A stretch of 64,000 nucleotides of DNA. Source: Thermoanaerobacteraceae bacterium (GTDB lineage Bacteria; Bacillota; Thermoanaerobacteria; Thermoanaerobacterales; UBA4877). Position numbers and translations under genes: made by a program. The stretch is from contig JASEJQ010000002.1 in NCBI GenBank assembly GCA_030016635.1, positions 1-64,000 of the forward strand, given 5' to 3'. The notes under the pieces were generated by a model. That model saw only the letters and a list, made by a program, of their open reading frames with translations. It did no database searches and was not told the origin of the DNA. This document shows positions 1-7,806 of this stretch, piece after piece. Every line of letters starts with the position of its first letter. The stretch's first letter is position 1.

Positions 1-243
1 TCCTTCTACAACGTGGCTTTTTACTATTTCCTTTATCATATTGGGTTTTACACTGCCGTAGGTTACTACCCTTCCTTCTTCATCTATGATGTCTACTAAT
101 GGTTCTTTATAGCACATGCCTACACAGCCTGTGGGATAGAGCTTTACGTCCATCCCTTCAGTTTCTTTTAGTATTTCGTCATATACGTCTAAGCCTCCTG
201 AGGCTATGCCGCAGCTTCCAAGGCCTACCCTTATTTCATACAT
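1..243 (-). CDS. NuoF-like (HydB-type) NADH-binding subunit, N-terminal part only
   Basis: The first 81 codons of a gene that runs off the left edge. The visible part is the thioredoxin-like [2Fe-2S] domain that precedes the flavin/NADH domain in HydB subunits of electron-bifurcating hydrogenases and related formate dehydrogenases. It shows GLGSCGIASGG near the start and GCVGMC further on, followed by a glycine-rich region and VKPNMIKEIV. The start ATG sits 17 bases after an AGGAGG ribosome binding site and only five bases after the stop of the NuoE-like gene, so the two are co-transcribed. A short stand-alone HndB-type ferredoxin protein cannot be excluded because the rest is missing. Confidence 0.75.
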   Translation of the reverse strand, partial: MYEIRVGLGSCGIASGGLDVYDEILKETEGMDVKLYPTGCVGMCYKEPLVDIIDEEGRVVTYGSVKPNMIKEIVKSHVVEG

Positions 244-248
244 AAGCC

Positions 249-749
249 TTACCTCCTCGCCCTATAATCAGCTATTATCTCTTTTACCCTGTCGAGGGTA
301 AGCTGGCCATAGGCCTGGCCGTTTATCATCATTACCGGTGCCAGACTGCAGCACCCAAGACATGCCACACTCTCCAGGGTAAATAGCTTATCCCTGGTTG
401 TATCTCCCACCCTGATATTCAGTTCATCTTCCAGTGTGGACAAAATATTTTCCGATCCATTGACGTGGCATGCCGTCCCCTGACAGCACATAATGAGATA
501 TTTGCCGATAGGTTTAAACCTGAACTGGGCATAAAAGGTAGCTACCCCATACACCTGGGCTTCAGAAATCTTCATCCTCTCAGCAATATATTTTAATGCC
601 TTTGCCGGCAAATAGTTATATACCGCCTGAGTCTCCTGCAAAACCGTAATGAGTGCTCCCCTGTCCTCTCCATACTCATCAAGTATAGGTTCAATAAGAG
701 AAAGGTCTACTTCCTCTTCAATTTCTTCCAGCTCTTCCATTTCTAACAT
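249..749 (-). CDS. NuoE/HydC-type [2Fe-2S] thioredoxin-like subunit
   Basis: A 166-residue protein of the 24-kDa NuoE family. The four cluster ligands are visible as C89-x4-C94 (in CCQGTACHVNG) and C130-x3-C134 (in ACLGCCSLAP), after the usual helical N-terminal domain (LQETQAVYNYLP). Known members pass electrons between NADH-flavin and FeS subunits of bifurcating [FeFe] hydrogenases or NAD-dependent formate dehydrogenases. A strong AGGAGG lies upstream of the ATG. The NuoF-like gene follows at once. A ModE-type regulator upstream hints that the complex may serve a molybdenum or tungsten enzyme such as formate dehydrogenase; that is inference. Confidence 0.9.
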   Translation of the reverse strand: MLEMEELEEIEEEVDLSLIEPILDEYGEDRGALITVLQETQAVYNYLPAKALKYIAERMKISEAQVYGVATFYAQFRFKPIGKYLIMCCQGTACHVNGSENILSTLEDELNIRVGDTTRDKLFTLESVACLGCCSLAPVMMINGQAYGQLTLDRVKEIIADYRARR

Positions 750-828
750 TTCGCATCCTCCTTTTTACGCATATATTATATGAATACTACATATTTCGTC
801 TTATTCCTCTTTTTTTAACAAAAAAATA

Positions 829-1200
829 TTATCCATACTCCTTCTCAAAAATCTTCTGTATCTCCGCTACAGCCCTTTCTTTCAGTTCGCTGTATTTTTT
901 CAAAATATCCTTTGCTTCTCTTGTGAGGGTTGTACCTCCTCCCCTTTCACCACCAATATGGGTGTCTACAAGTTTTTTACCAAGGTATCCCTCCGACTGC
1001 TTTATCTTACCCCATGCCTGTCTGTAGGACATAGATAGTTTTTCTGCCGCCTTGTTAATAGAACCTACCTTATCTATTGTGGTCAAGAGTTCATATAGCC
1101 CATCACCCATTATATATTTTCCGTCCTCTTCTATCCAGAGCCTGCACCTTACCTCCATAGCGCTGTCGAGTAGACGCTCAACTTCCACCTCACTTTTCAA
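829..1200 (-). CDS. ModE-type winged-helix transcriptional regulator
   Basis: The C-terminal 109 residues match the N-terminal DNA-binding domain of ModE: RLWIEEDGKYIMGDGLYELL, then a helix-turn-helix around SINKAAEKLSMSYRQAWGKI, then GGERGGGTTLT. There is no molybdate-binding domain, as in many clostridial short ModE proteins. The start is uncertain. The internal ATG at 1158 has no ribosome binding site. A group II intron ends just upstream, and removal of the intron would put AGGGGTG six bases before the TTG at 1200, so I chose that start. The open frame can also be extended to 1248, but that extension is intron sequence. Probable target: the NuoE/NuoF operon or molybdate genes. Confidence 0.7.
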   Translation of the reverse strand: MKSEVEVERLLDSAMEVRCRLWIEEDGKYIMGDGLYELLTTIDKVGSINKAAEKLSMSYRQAWGKIKQSEGYLGKKLVDTHIGGERGGGTTLTREAKDILKKYSELKERAVAEIQKIFEKEYG

Positions 1201-1240
1201 TGATTTGTTGAACGTGAGAAGGCCGTCCACGCCCCTCACA

Positions 1241-1273
1241 GAACCCAACGTGCCCTATTAAGGCATTGGGCTC
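1241..1273 (-). ncRNA. Group II intron domain V hairpin
   Basis: Minus-strand 33-base hairpin with GAGCCCAA pairing to TTGGGTTC, a CG bulge, and an upper TGCC/GGCA stem. This is the catalytic-core signature of group II introns and looks intact, so splicing in trans with another maturase remains possible. Confidence 0.8.
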
Positions 1274-1285
1274 TTCATATATACC

Positions 1286-2296
1286 TTACGCAGCTTGCCA
1301 GATGTTCACATATATCCTCGGTTCCGCTATCGGGTGCTTTTCAAGGAGCATCCTGTATCGTCTCCATGTCAGATATGCCCTCTGGCTGCGCCTCGTCAGC
1401 GTCTTGTAGAGTGCAATCCTGACGTAGCAGTAGAATTTCAGGAGTCCCTCGTAATTGCCGGAGATGCCATAGTACCTGTAATGCCCCACCAGTTTCTTGT
1501 TCAGCAGTTCTATTGTATCGGAAGGCTTTCCGTGGATGTTCTCCTCGAGCCATTCTTTTACATTCTGCTTCTTAGCTTCCAGCTTCTTCTTGCTGGTGCG
1601 GTGCAGTACCGTGTATTTCCCCGTCAGCGTTTCTCCGTTGATGTGGGTAAATCCCAGGAAGTCAAAGGTGTCTGTTTTGCCTTCAGCACTGTGCTGCTTC
1701 GCAAATCTGCCGAATCGGATTGTCTTGCTCTTGTCCTTCGACAGCTCCAGATTGAATTTCTTTAGCCTTGCTTCCAGCGCTTCATAAAAGGCATTTGCCT
1801 CGTTCTCATATTGGAACATGCAGATGAAGTCGTCGGCGTATCTGACGATGTACGCCTCGCCTTTGCACTGCTTCTTTACCACCTTGTCAAACCACATATC
1901 CAGCACATAGTGCAGATATACATTTGCGCATACCGGTGAAATCAGCCCGCCCTGGGGCGTGCTCTTGTCGCTCTCGTGGTACTTCATGTCCTCCATGATG
2001 CCCGCTTTCAGAAACCGCTTGATGTACCGCAGAAAGTTCTTGTCCGCTATGTCATGCTCTAAAAATCTCATCAGCCATTCATGGTCTACATTGTCAAAGA
2101 ACCCTTTGATGTCCGCATCAACTCCGAGGTTTTCCCCATAGGCTTCCTTGCCTACACCGTCTATACCCGTGGCTTTGCTTTTCTGCTGTTGATTGTGTTC
2201 TTCAATCAGGTTTTGCTTGTTCACGTAGTGCATCAACGTTTGCAATCTCTCGTGTTTCTCTGCCTGCTGCGCTATTCTTTCGTACGCATTTGCCAT
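1286..2296 (-). pseudogene. ltrA: Group II intron reverse transcriptase/maturase with internal in-frame deletion
   Basis: The reading frame is open for about 336 residues but the protein is short. It begins with the usual N-terminal RT0-like region (NKQNLIEEHNQQQ, ATGIDGV, YGENLG) and then jumps directly to VDADIKGFFDNVDHEWL. In intact relatives roughly 90 residues lie between these points (RT1-RT2, including the fingers), so they appear to be deleted in frame at about 2160. The catalytic YADDF motif, the STPQGGLISP region and a maturase domain (KLVGHYRYYGI) remain. There is no HNH endonuclease domain. A GGAGGTG site precedes the start. Reverse transcription should be lost; the maturase function might survive. 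Confidence 0.8.
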
Positions 2297-2823
2297 CTTC
2301 CCTGCCACCTCCGGTATGGCTGATGTTTTGTCCTAAGAACGGTTTATATGTCCATCCCTTCCCTCCGCCGTCATTACCGGCTTCTTTGGTACTATGAGCG
2401 AATCCGACTCCTTGTATATCGTTTCTTCCACCTTAGATGAAATGCTCTTTGTGTGGAAAATACTCTTTCAAGAATATGCAAGGCCTCCCAGGTACATTGT
2501 GAATAACAATCTCATGCTCGCCATGCTCTCAGACCCCGGTGAAACCCGTTTGTTCTCGCCTCTATCAACCAAACGTTATTGCCTGCTGCCCAGGTGAAGG
2601 CATCGGCTTCCACTTTGTATAATATAATGGGGCTCTATCACTTCACGCTTTCGCATTACGGCTTGTATGGTTTCCTGCCTACGCTTAAACCTCACCTCAC
2701 GGTTTCGGCTCCAAGGCTGGATAACGGCGGCTGGCTTGGCCTTACCGTGCCGGCTTCCCACCAGCTATATTCACAACGCCGAACTGGCGCACCACCCCTG
2801 GAATTATTATATCATAAAAAAAA

Positions 2824-2844
2824 ATAACCCCACCAGGTGGGGTA
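2824..2844 (-). terminator. Rho-independent terminator of the P5C dehydrogenase gene
   Basis: On the minus strand the palindrome ACCCCACCTGGTGGGGT is followed by ATTTTTTTTT. It lies directly at the 3' end of the aldehyde dehydrogenase gene and before the intron insertion. Confidence 0.85.
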
Positions 2845-4392
2845 TTAAAATTTTTCTGATATTACTTTAGGTTGCAAAAAGTATTTCAAATAGTCATGGC
2901 TCCCGCTTTTTGCATCGGTACCGGAGAGCTTAAAACCACCAAAGGGGTGGACTCCAACCATGGCACCGGTACAGACCCTGTTAAAGTATAGATTTCCCAC
3001 ATCAAATTCTCTCCTGGCCCTTTCCAGATGATCCCTATTGCGTGAATAGACCGAGCCAGTAAGCCCATATGCAGTGTTGTTGGCGATATTTAATGCGTCC
3101 TTAAAGTCCCCTGCCCTTATAATAGACAGGACGGGTCCAAAAATCTCTTCCTGCGCTATCTTAGCTTCGAGGTCAACGTCTTTGAAAATCGTCGGCATTA
3201 TAAAATAACCATTTGTATCTATTTTATACCCGCCGTATATCAATTCTCCTTCATCTTTGCCAATTTCAATATAGCCCAATATTTTTTTGCAACCAGAGTC
3301 GTCTATGACGGGTCCCATATCCACAGTGAGTCCTCTGGGGTCACCAACCTCTAACTTTGAGGTAAGATATACTATCCTTTCCACCATTTCGTCATAAATA
3401 TCGTCAATGAGTATAGCTCTTGAACAGGCAGAACACTTCTGTCCCTGAAACCCAAAGGCGGATTCTACAATCCCTCTGGCTGCCAGGTCAAGGTCAGCAG
3501 TGCTGTCAACTATAATGGCGTCCTTGCCACCCATCTCTATGACAGTCTTTTTGAGATGGGCCTGGCCAGGCCTTACCTTTGCGGCCTCCTCATAAATATG
3601 TATCCCCACCTCTTTAGAACCGGTAAAGGCAACAAAATGAATCTTTGGATGAGTAACAAGGTAATCACCTATCTCACTGCCGCTGCCAGGAAGAAAATTG
3701 ATGACACCATCAGGAAAACCTGCCTCCTCCACCATCTCCATAAACTTTGCAGCTATTACTGGTGTGGCGCTGGCCGGCTTCAACACCACGGTATTCCCTG
3801 CAGCAACCGGCCCTATGGTAGTACCGGTCAATATTGAGAGCGAGAAGTTCCATGGTGGTATAGAAACCCCAACACCCAGCGGTCTATATATAATCTCGTT
3901 ATCCTCATCAGGAAGTCTCACCAGGTCCTCTCCTTCATCCAGTCTTTCGGCTTCCCTGGCATAATACTCTATGAAGTCTATAGCCTCGGCAACCTCCCCA
4001 TCAGCCTCCGGCCATGTCTTACCGGCCTCTATCATCATGGTAGCCACCAGTTCTACCCTCCTCCTTTTAAATACAGAGGACAGTGCATACAGGTATCTTG
4101 CCCTCTCACAGCCTGATAAATTTCCCCAATATTTAAAGCTCATTTCTCCGGCCTGGATAGCCCTTTCTGCCATTTCTATGCTGCCTTTAGCTACATAACC
4201 CACCACCTCGTCTATATTTGATGGGTTAACGGATTTAATGTACTCCCCCGAAAGTATATGGTCTCCGGCTATCACAAGAGGATATTTCGTTTCAAAGCTG
4301 TCCTCCACCTCCTTTATAGCCTTCTCCAGTTCATGTCTTTTCTCTGCCTTTGAAAAGTCAATGGTAACCTCATTCTTAAAATCGTCTCTCAT
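2845..4392 (-). CDS. pruA: 1-pyrroline-5-carboxylate (L-glutamate gamma-semialdehyde) dehydrogenase
   Basis: A 515-residue aldehyde dehydrogenase of the length typical for stand-alone P5C dehydrogenases (RocA/PruA). It oxidises glutamate gamma-semialdehyde to glutamate with NAD(P), the last step of proline, ornithine and arginine breakdown. Visible motifs are IPPWNFSLS (cofactor site), FTGSKEVG, the general base E286 in VIEMGGKDA and the nucleophile C320 in FQGQKCSAC. The ATG follows GGAGGGTGGAAT. The gene stands alone between two terminators and no proline dehydrogenase is adjacent. A perfect inverted repeat in its upstream region may be an operator. Confidence 0.92.
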   Translation of the reverse strand: MRDDFKNEVTIDFSKAEKRHELEKAIKEVEDSFETKYPLVIAGDHILSGEYIKSVNPSNIDEVVGYVAKGSIEMAERAIQAGEMSFKYWGNLSGCERARYLYALSSVFKRRRVELVATMMIEAGKTWPEADGEVAEAIDFIEYYAREAERLDEGEDLVRLPDEDNEIIYRPLGVGVSIPPWNFSLSILTGTTIGPVAAGNTVVLKPASATPVIAAKFMEMVEEAGFPDGVINFLPGSGSEIGDYLVTHPKIHFVAFTGSKEVGIHIYEEAAKVRPGQAHLKKTVIEMGGKDAIIVDSTADLDLAARGIVESAFGFQGQKCSACSRAILIDDIYDEMVERIVYLTSKLEVGDPRGLTVDMGPVIDDSGCKKILGYIEIGKDEGELIYGGYKIDTNGYFIMPTIFKDVDLEAKIAQEEIFGPVLSIIRAGDFKDALNIANNTAYGLTGSVYSRNRDHLERARREFDVGNLYFNRVCTGAMVGVHPFGGFKLSGTDAKSGSHDYLKYFLQPKVISEKF

Positions 4393-4436
4393 ATTCCACC
4401 CTCCACTATTAAGTTAACCATAACGACTTTTAAAAT

Positions 4437-4462
4437 TCATTATGTTTTAATATGCATAATGA
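4437..4462. promoter_or_regulatory. Inverted repeat, possible operator upstream of pruA
   Basis: Two perfect 8-base arms (TCATTATG and CATAATGA) are separated by ten A/T-rich bases, about 45 bases upstream of the pruA start. The symmetry suggests a dimeric regulator site; no specific regulator is recognised. Confidence 0.35.
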
Positions 4463-4476
4463 TATTATAGCATAAA

Positions 4477-4508
4477 AAAAGGATTAAGGCACCTTTCGCA
4501 CCTCAATC
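4477..4508 (-). terminator. Terminator of the sugar ABC transporter operon
   Basis: Minus-strand hairpin with arms GGATTGAGG and CCTTAATCC and the loop TGCGAAAGGTG, followed by seven T residues, just after the second permease gene. Confidence 0.85.
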
Positions 4509-4520
4509 CAAATAACATCA

Positions 4521-5357
4521 TTATCCCTTTATCGCACCGGCTGTAAGTCCGGATATTATCCTTCTCTGGAATATGAGCACTATTATTATCAAAGGTATTG
4601 TTACAACCACAGATGCCGCCGCCATATCGCCCCACGGCAGCTCGTGTTCACCAGGGAACATGGCAATAGCAACAGGAACAGTCCTCATCATATCCTTCGT
4701 GTTAAAGACCAGTGCAAAGAGAAACTCATTCCATGCCGAAATAAATGAAAGGATAGCTGTGGTAAATACCCCTGGTGCAGCTAAGGGAAATATAATCCTC
4801 ATAAAGGTCTGCATATATGTGGCACCATCTACCCTTGCCGACTCCTCCAGTTCAAAGGGAATCTCCCTGAAGAATGTGGTCAGATTCCATATTGCTAAGG
4901 GCAATGTAAATGTAGTGTATGGTATGATAAGCCCTATATAGGTGTTTAAAAGATGTACATTCATCATGAAGATGTAGAGCGGGCTTACTATGGCAATGCC
5001 AGGAAACATTGAGACAGCCAGCACCAGTGAGAGTATTATATTTTTGCCTTTAAAGTGCAGCCTTGCTAAAGCATAGGATGCAAAAGAGGCCACAAGAACG
5101 CTGAATACAGTGGTGCTGCTGGCAACAATAAAGCTGTTTTTTATATACGTTAAGAATGGCCTTTTTATAAATACAGAATAATAATAGTCCAGATTTATTT
5201 TCTTAGGTATCCATATAGGCGGTATGCTCCAGAGTTCCCTCTCGCTCTTAATAGATGTAAGTATCTGCCAGATAAATGGAAAGAGGATAATGAGCATTAC
5301 AGCTATTACCAGAATATAAAATAGTATGCCTGATATATTCACCCTGTTTTTTTTCAC
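4521..5357 (-). CDS. Sugar ABC transporter permease, MalG type
   Basis: A 278-residue inner-membrane protein with about six transmembrane segments and the cytoplasmic EAA loop (EESARVDGATYMQTFMRIIFP) that docks onto the ATPase. It is the second permease of a carbohydrate uptake (CUT1) system. It follows the MalF-type permease by 27 bases in the order binding protein, MalF, MalG. No ATPase gene is present here, as is common in Firmicutes where a shared MsmX-type ATPase serves several importers. The neighbouring GH65 phosphorylase suggests an alpha-linked disaccharide substrate. Confidence 0.92.
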   Translation of the reverse strand: MKKNRVNISGILFYILVIAVMLIILFPFIWQILTSIKSERELWSIPPIWIPKKINLDYYYSVFIKRPFLTYIKNSFIVASSTTVFSVLVASFASYALARLHFKGKNIILSLVLAVSMFPGIAIVSPLYIFMMNVHLLNTYIGLIIPYTTFTLPLAIWNLTTFFREIPFELEESARVDGATYMQTFMRIIFPLAAPGVFTTAILSFISAWNEFLFALVFNTKDMMRTVPVAIAMFPGEHELPWGDMAAASVVVTIPLIIIVLIFQRRIISGLTAGAIKG

Positions 5358-5384
5358 ACTAACATCACATTCCTTTCATTACGC

Positions 5385-6293
5385 TTACTCTGCACTGCTA
5401 CCAGAGCTCAGTATCCTGATGTATATCAGGCTTATTATAAAGATAAAGACAAATATGATAACAGACAGCGCTGAGCCCATGCCAAAATCCATATTTCTAA
5501 AGAGTGTCTTATACGCATATACACTCAGGGTTTCGGTGGAATTGCCCGGTCCTCCACCTGTGAGCACATATACCAGGTCAAATACCCTGAAAGCATCCAG
5601 TGTCCTGAATATAAGGGCCACTAATATGGTTGGCCTCAAAAGAGGGAGGGTGATTGTTATGAACTGCCTCCATGCCGACGCCCCATCCACAGTCGCTGCT
5701 TCGTAAAGTTCCCTGGGTATGACCTGAAGACCTGCCAGGAGTAATAGGGCCATAAAAGGTGTCGTTTTCCATACATCCGCTACGATAGCAGCGCCCATGG
5801 CTGTAACCTCACTGCCAAGCCATGCCTTGTATTCAGGTATGATATGCAACCTCACCAATATATCATTTAACACGCCCAATTGGTCATTGTATATAAACTT
5901 CCACATCATGGCTGATACAGTTGTTGGTATTGCCCATGGCACAAGGGCAGCCGCTCTCATCAGGCCCCTTCCCTTATATTCCTTATTCATGAGCATGGCT
6001 ATACATAAGCCAAAGACCAGTTCTAATGCTACGGAAACGATGGTAAACTCTACGGTGTTTATGGTGGCATTTATGAATCTATCATCGCCAAAGATGGTGA
6101 TATAGTTTTGAAGCCCTACGAATTTTGTCATGTCCGGGAACTGGAGTCTTAGTCTGTGAAGGCTGAGCCAGAATGTCTGTACTACCGGATACAGTGCTAT
6201 GAGACCTATGCAGAGAAGTGCAGGGAATACCATGAGATAACCAAACTGTGATTCGCTCAAGCCTTGCCTGCGGGTTCTCTTAACAGCATTCAT
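5385..6293 (-). CDS. Sugar ABC transporter permease, MalF type
   Basis: A 302-residue permease with a cytoplasmic, basic N-terminus (NAVKRTRRQGL), about six transmembrane segments, and the EAA loop (YEAATVDGASAWRQFITITLP). I place the start at 6293 because AAGGGATGA lies eight bases upstream; the frame is open further but the extra N-terminus has no ribosome binding site. It pairs with the MalG-type permease and the binding protein in one CUT1 operon. Confidence 0.92.
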   Translation of the reverse strand: MNAVKRTRRQGLSESQFGYLMVFPALLCIGLIALYPVVQTFWLSLHRLRLQFPDMTKFVGLQNYITIFGDDRFINATINTVEFTIVSVALELVFGLCIAMLMNKEYKGRGLMRAAALVPWAIPTTVSAMMWKFIYNDQLGVLNDILVRLHIIPEYKAWLGSEVTAMGAAIVADVWKTTPFMALLLLAGLQVIPRELYEAATVDGASAWRQFITITLPLLRPTILVALIFRTLDAFRVFDLVYVLTGGGPGNSTETLSVYAYKTLFRNMDFGMGSALSVIIFVFIFIISLIYIRILSSGSSAE

Positions 6294-6380
6294 AAATATT
6301 ATCATCCCTTTCGCTATAACCAGACACAAAAAAATTAAGATAGCACAAAGTATAATCACGATTTCAAGCTATTTAAGCAG

Positions 6381-6405
6381 GGACTCCGGCGTTATGCCGG
6401 AGTCC
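6381..6405. promoter_or_regulatory. Intra-operon stem-loop between binding-protein and permease genes
   Basis: A perfect 10-base-pair hairpin (GGACTCCGGC with GCCGGAGTCC) directly after the binding-protein stop. The T-run is on the plus strand, so for the minus-strand operon it is more likely an mRNA-stabilising or processing hairpin that raises binding-protein levels relative to the permeases. Confidence 0.6.
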
Positions 6406-6411
6406 TATTTT

Positions 6412-7719
6412 TTATTTACCCATAATAGATTTTATGTCCTTCTCCACATTGGCTATGGCTTCCTCGGCTGTAATATTACCTGTAAGCGCCTTGTGGAAGT
6501 TTATCTGCATTGAGTCGGATATTTGAGGATAAAATGGTGATACAGGACGTGGCCTGGCCGATATAAAGGCATTGAACAGGTCCTTATAGAATGGGTTCTT
6601 GGCCAAGACCTCCGGATCATTATAGATAGCCTTACGGGTTGGGAGGTTTCCACCCACAAGAGCTGTGGTCTTCTGTCCAGCATCACTGCACATAAACTCT
6701 ATAAACTTATACGCCTCATCAGGGTGTTTGGAGTACTTGCTCACAGCCAAGTTCCATCCGCCCAATGTTGGTGCACCGGCCTTGCCGTTTGGACCGTGTG
6801 GTAACGGTGCAATACCGACCTTGCCCTTTACCGGTGAATCATCTCCGTTGACCACTGCCCAGGCGTATGGCCAGTTTCTCATGAATAGAGCATCTCCCTG
6901 CTGGAATACATTCCTCGCATCCTCTTCCATGTATGTAGTCACACCCTCAGGAGCTATCTTTTCCTCAACCAGACTGACCATTTCCTTCAAGCCTTCCACT
7001 GATTGCGGAGAATTCAGCACTACATTGCCATTGCTGTCTAAGACATCTCCGCCGTTGCCGTGTATAAACTCGAGGGCATCACAAACCAGCCCCTCATATT
7101 GATTTCCCTGAAAAACTATCCCATACCTAATACCGTTTTTGCCTATGTTTTCCTTAGACATCTCCATAAGTTCCTCCCATGTTTGTGGAGGGGTAGATAT
7201 TATGTCCTTCCTGTAATATAACACGCCAGCATCAGTATACTCAGGAAGAGCATAAATCTCGCCATTGTATGTCACGGCCTCTAATGGTCCGGACAGGAAC
7301 TTATCCCTTTCGCTCTGAGGGAATTTGTCGCCCAGTGGCAAAAGCCATCCCGCACTGGCAAATTCAGCAGTCCATATGACGTCCATAGCTACAACATCTA
7401 TGCTCGAATCCTGCGCCTGCAGTGCTGTTACATAGGCATTATGCTGGTCATCCGTGGACCATGGCATCTCCTGAAAATCCACCTTTATATTAGGATTTTC
7501 TTCTTCAAACTGCTTGATAAGCATCTGGGTCCTTTCAGATGTGTCCTTGCCTGCTCGATAGGTAATAGTAACAGGTTCCGGGTTCTGCTGTGGCTGAGCA
7601 TTTTGTTCCTGCTGTGTGTTGGTATTGTTGCTTTGCTGTCCTCCGCCTCCACAGCCGGCCGTAAGTCCTACTACAAGTATGGCAACAAGTAAGAGCGATA
7701 GCATTTTAAACCTTTTCAT
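6412..7719 (-). CDS. Sugar-binding lipoprotein of ABC transporter
   Basis: A 435-residue extracellular solute-binding protein of the MalE-like family. The N-terminus is a lipoprotein signal (hydrophobic stretch ending LTAGC) with a lipid-anchor cysteine near residue 23, followed by a long Q/N/P-rich linker typical of Gram-positive binding proteins. The body shows the family features EENPNIKVDFQEMPW and WTAEFASAGWLLPL, plus a C-terminal IANVEKDIKSIM. AAAGGGGG precedes the start. It is first in the transporter operon and lies directly after the YesN-type regulator. The ligand is probably an alpha-glucosidic disaccharide, judged from the neighbouring phosphorylase. Confidence 0.92.
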   Translation of the reverse strand: MKRFKMLSLLLVAILVVGLTAGCGGGGQQSNNTNTQQEQNAQPQQNPEPVTITYRAGKDTSERTQMLIKQFEEENPNIKVDFQEMPWSTDDQHNAYVTALQAQDSSIDVVAMDVIWTAEFASAGWLLPLGDKFPQSERDKFLSGPLEAVTYNGEIYALPEYTDAGVLYYRKDIISTPPQTWEELMEMSKENIGKNGIRYGIVFQGNQYEGLVCDALEFIHGNGGDVLDSNGNVVLNSPQSVEGLKEMVSLVEEKIAPEGVTTYMEEDARNVFQQGDALFMRNWPYAWAVVNGDDSPVKGKVGIAPLPHGPNGKAGAPTLGGWNLAVSKYSKHPDEAYKFIEFMCSDAGQKTTALVGGNLPTRKAIYNDPEVLAKNPFYKDLFNAFISARPRPVSPFYPQISDSMQINFHKALTGNITAEEAIANVEKDIKSIMGK

Positions 7720-7806
7720 GATTATCCCCCTTTCGGTTATTTACCTTCAGTTTATCATCTATCACGGCGTAATTAAATGCGAAGATACCACGATAAGGTG
7801 CAAATT

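Larger units (their letters stand above)
1207..2792 (-). mobile_element. Group II intron, retrotransposition-defective
   Basis: Read on the minus strand, the element begins at a GTGCG pentamer (2792-2788), the standard group II 5' end, and about 480 bases of structured RNA precede the maturase gene. After the maturase stop lies domain V (1241-1273), a 33-base hairpin starting GAGCC and ending GGTTC with the AGC catalytic triad. Domain VI follows, with a candidate bulged A eight bases before an AC 3' end at 1207. The intron lies between the terminator of the P5C dehydrogenase gene and the ModE-like gene. Exact splice ends are inferred. The encoded reverse transcriptase has an internal deletion, so autonomous mobility is unlikely. 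Confidence 0.8.

Noticed and set aside
779-828. Rex operator upstream of the NuoE gene
   Set aside because: Only one TTGTTAA half-site is present.
6381-6405. Terminator ending the binding-protein transcript
   Set aside because: The T-run lies on the other strand and the permease genes continue; more likely an mRNA hairpin.
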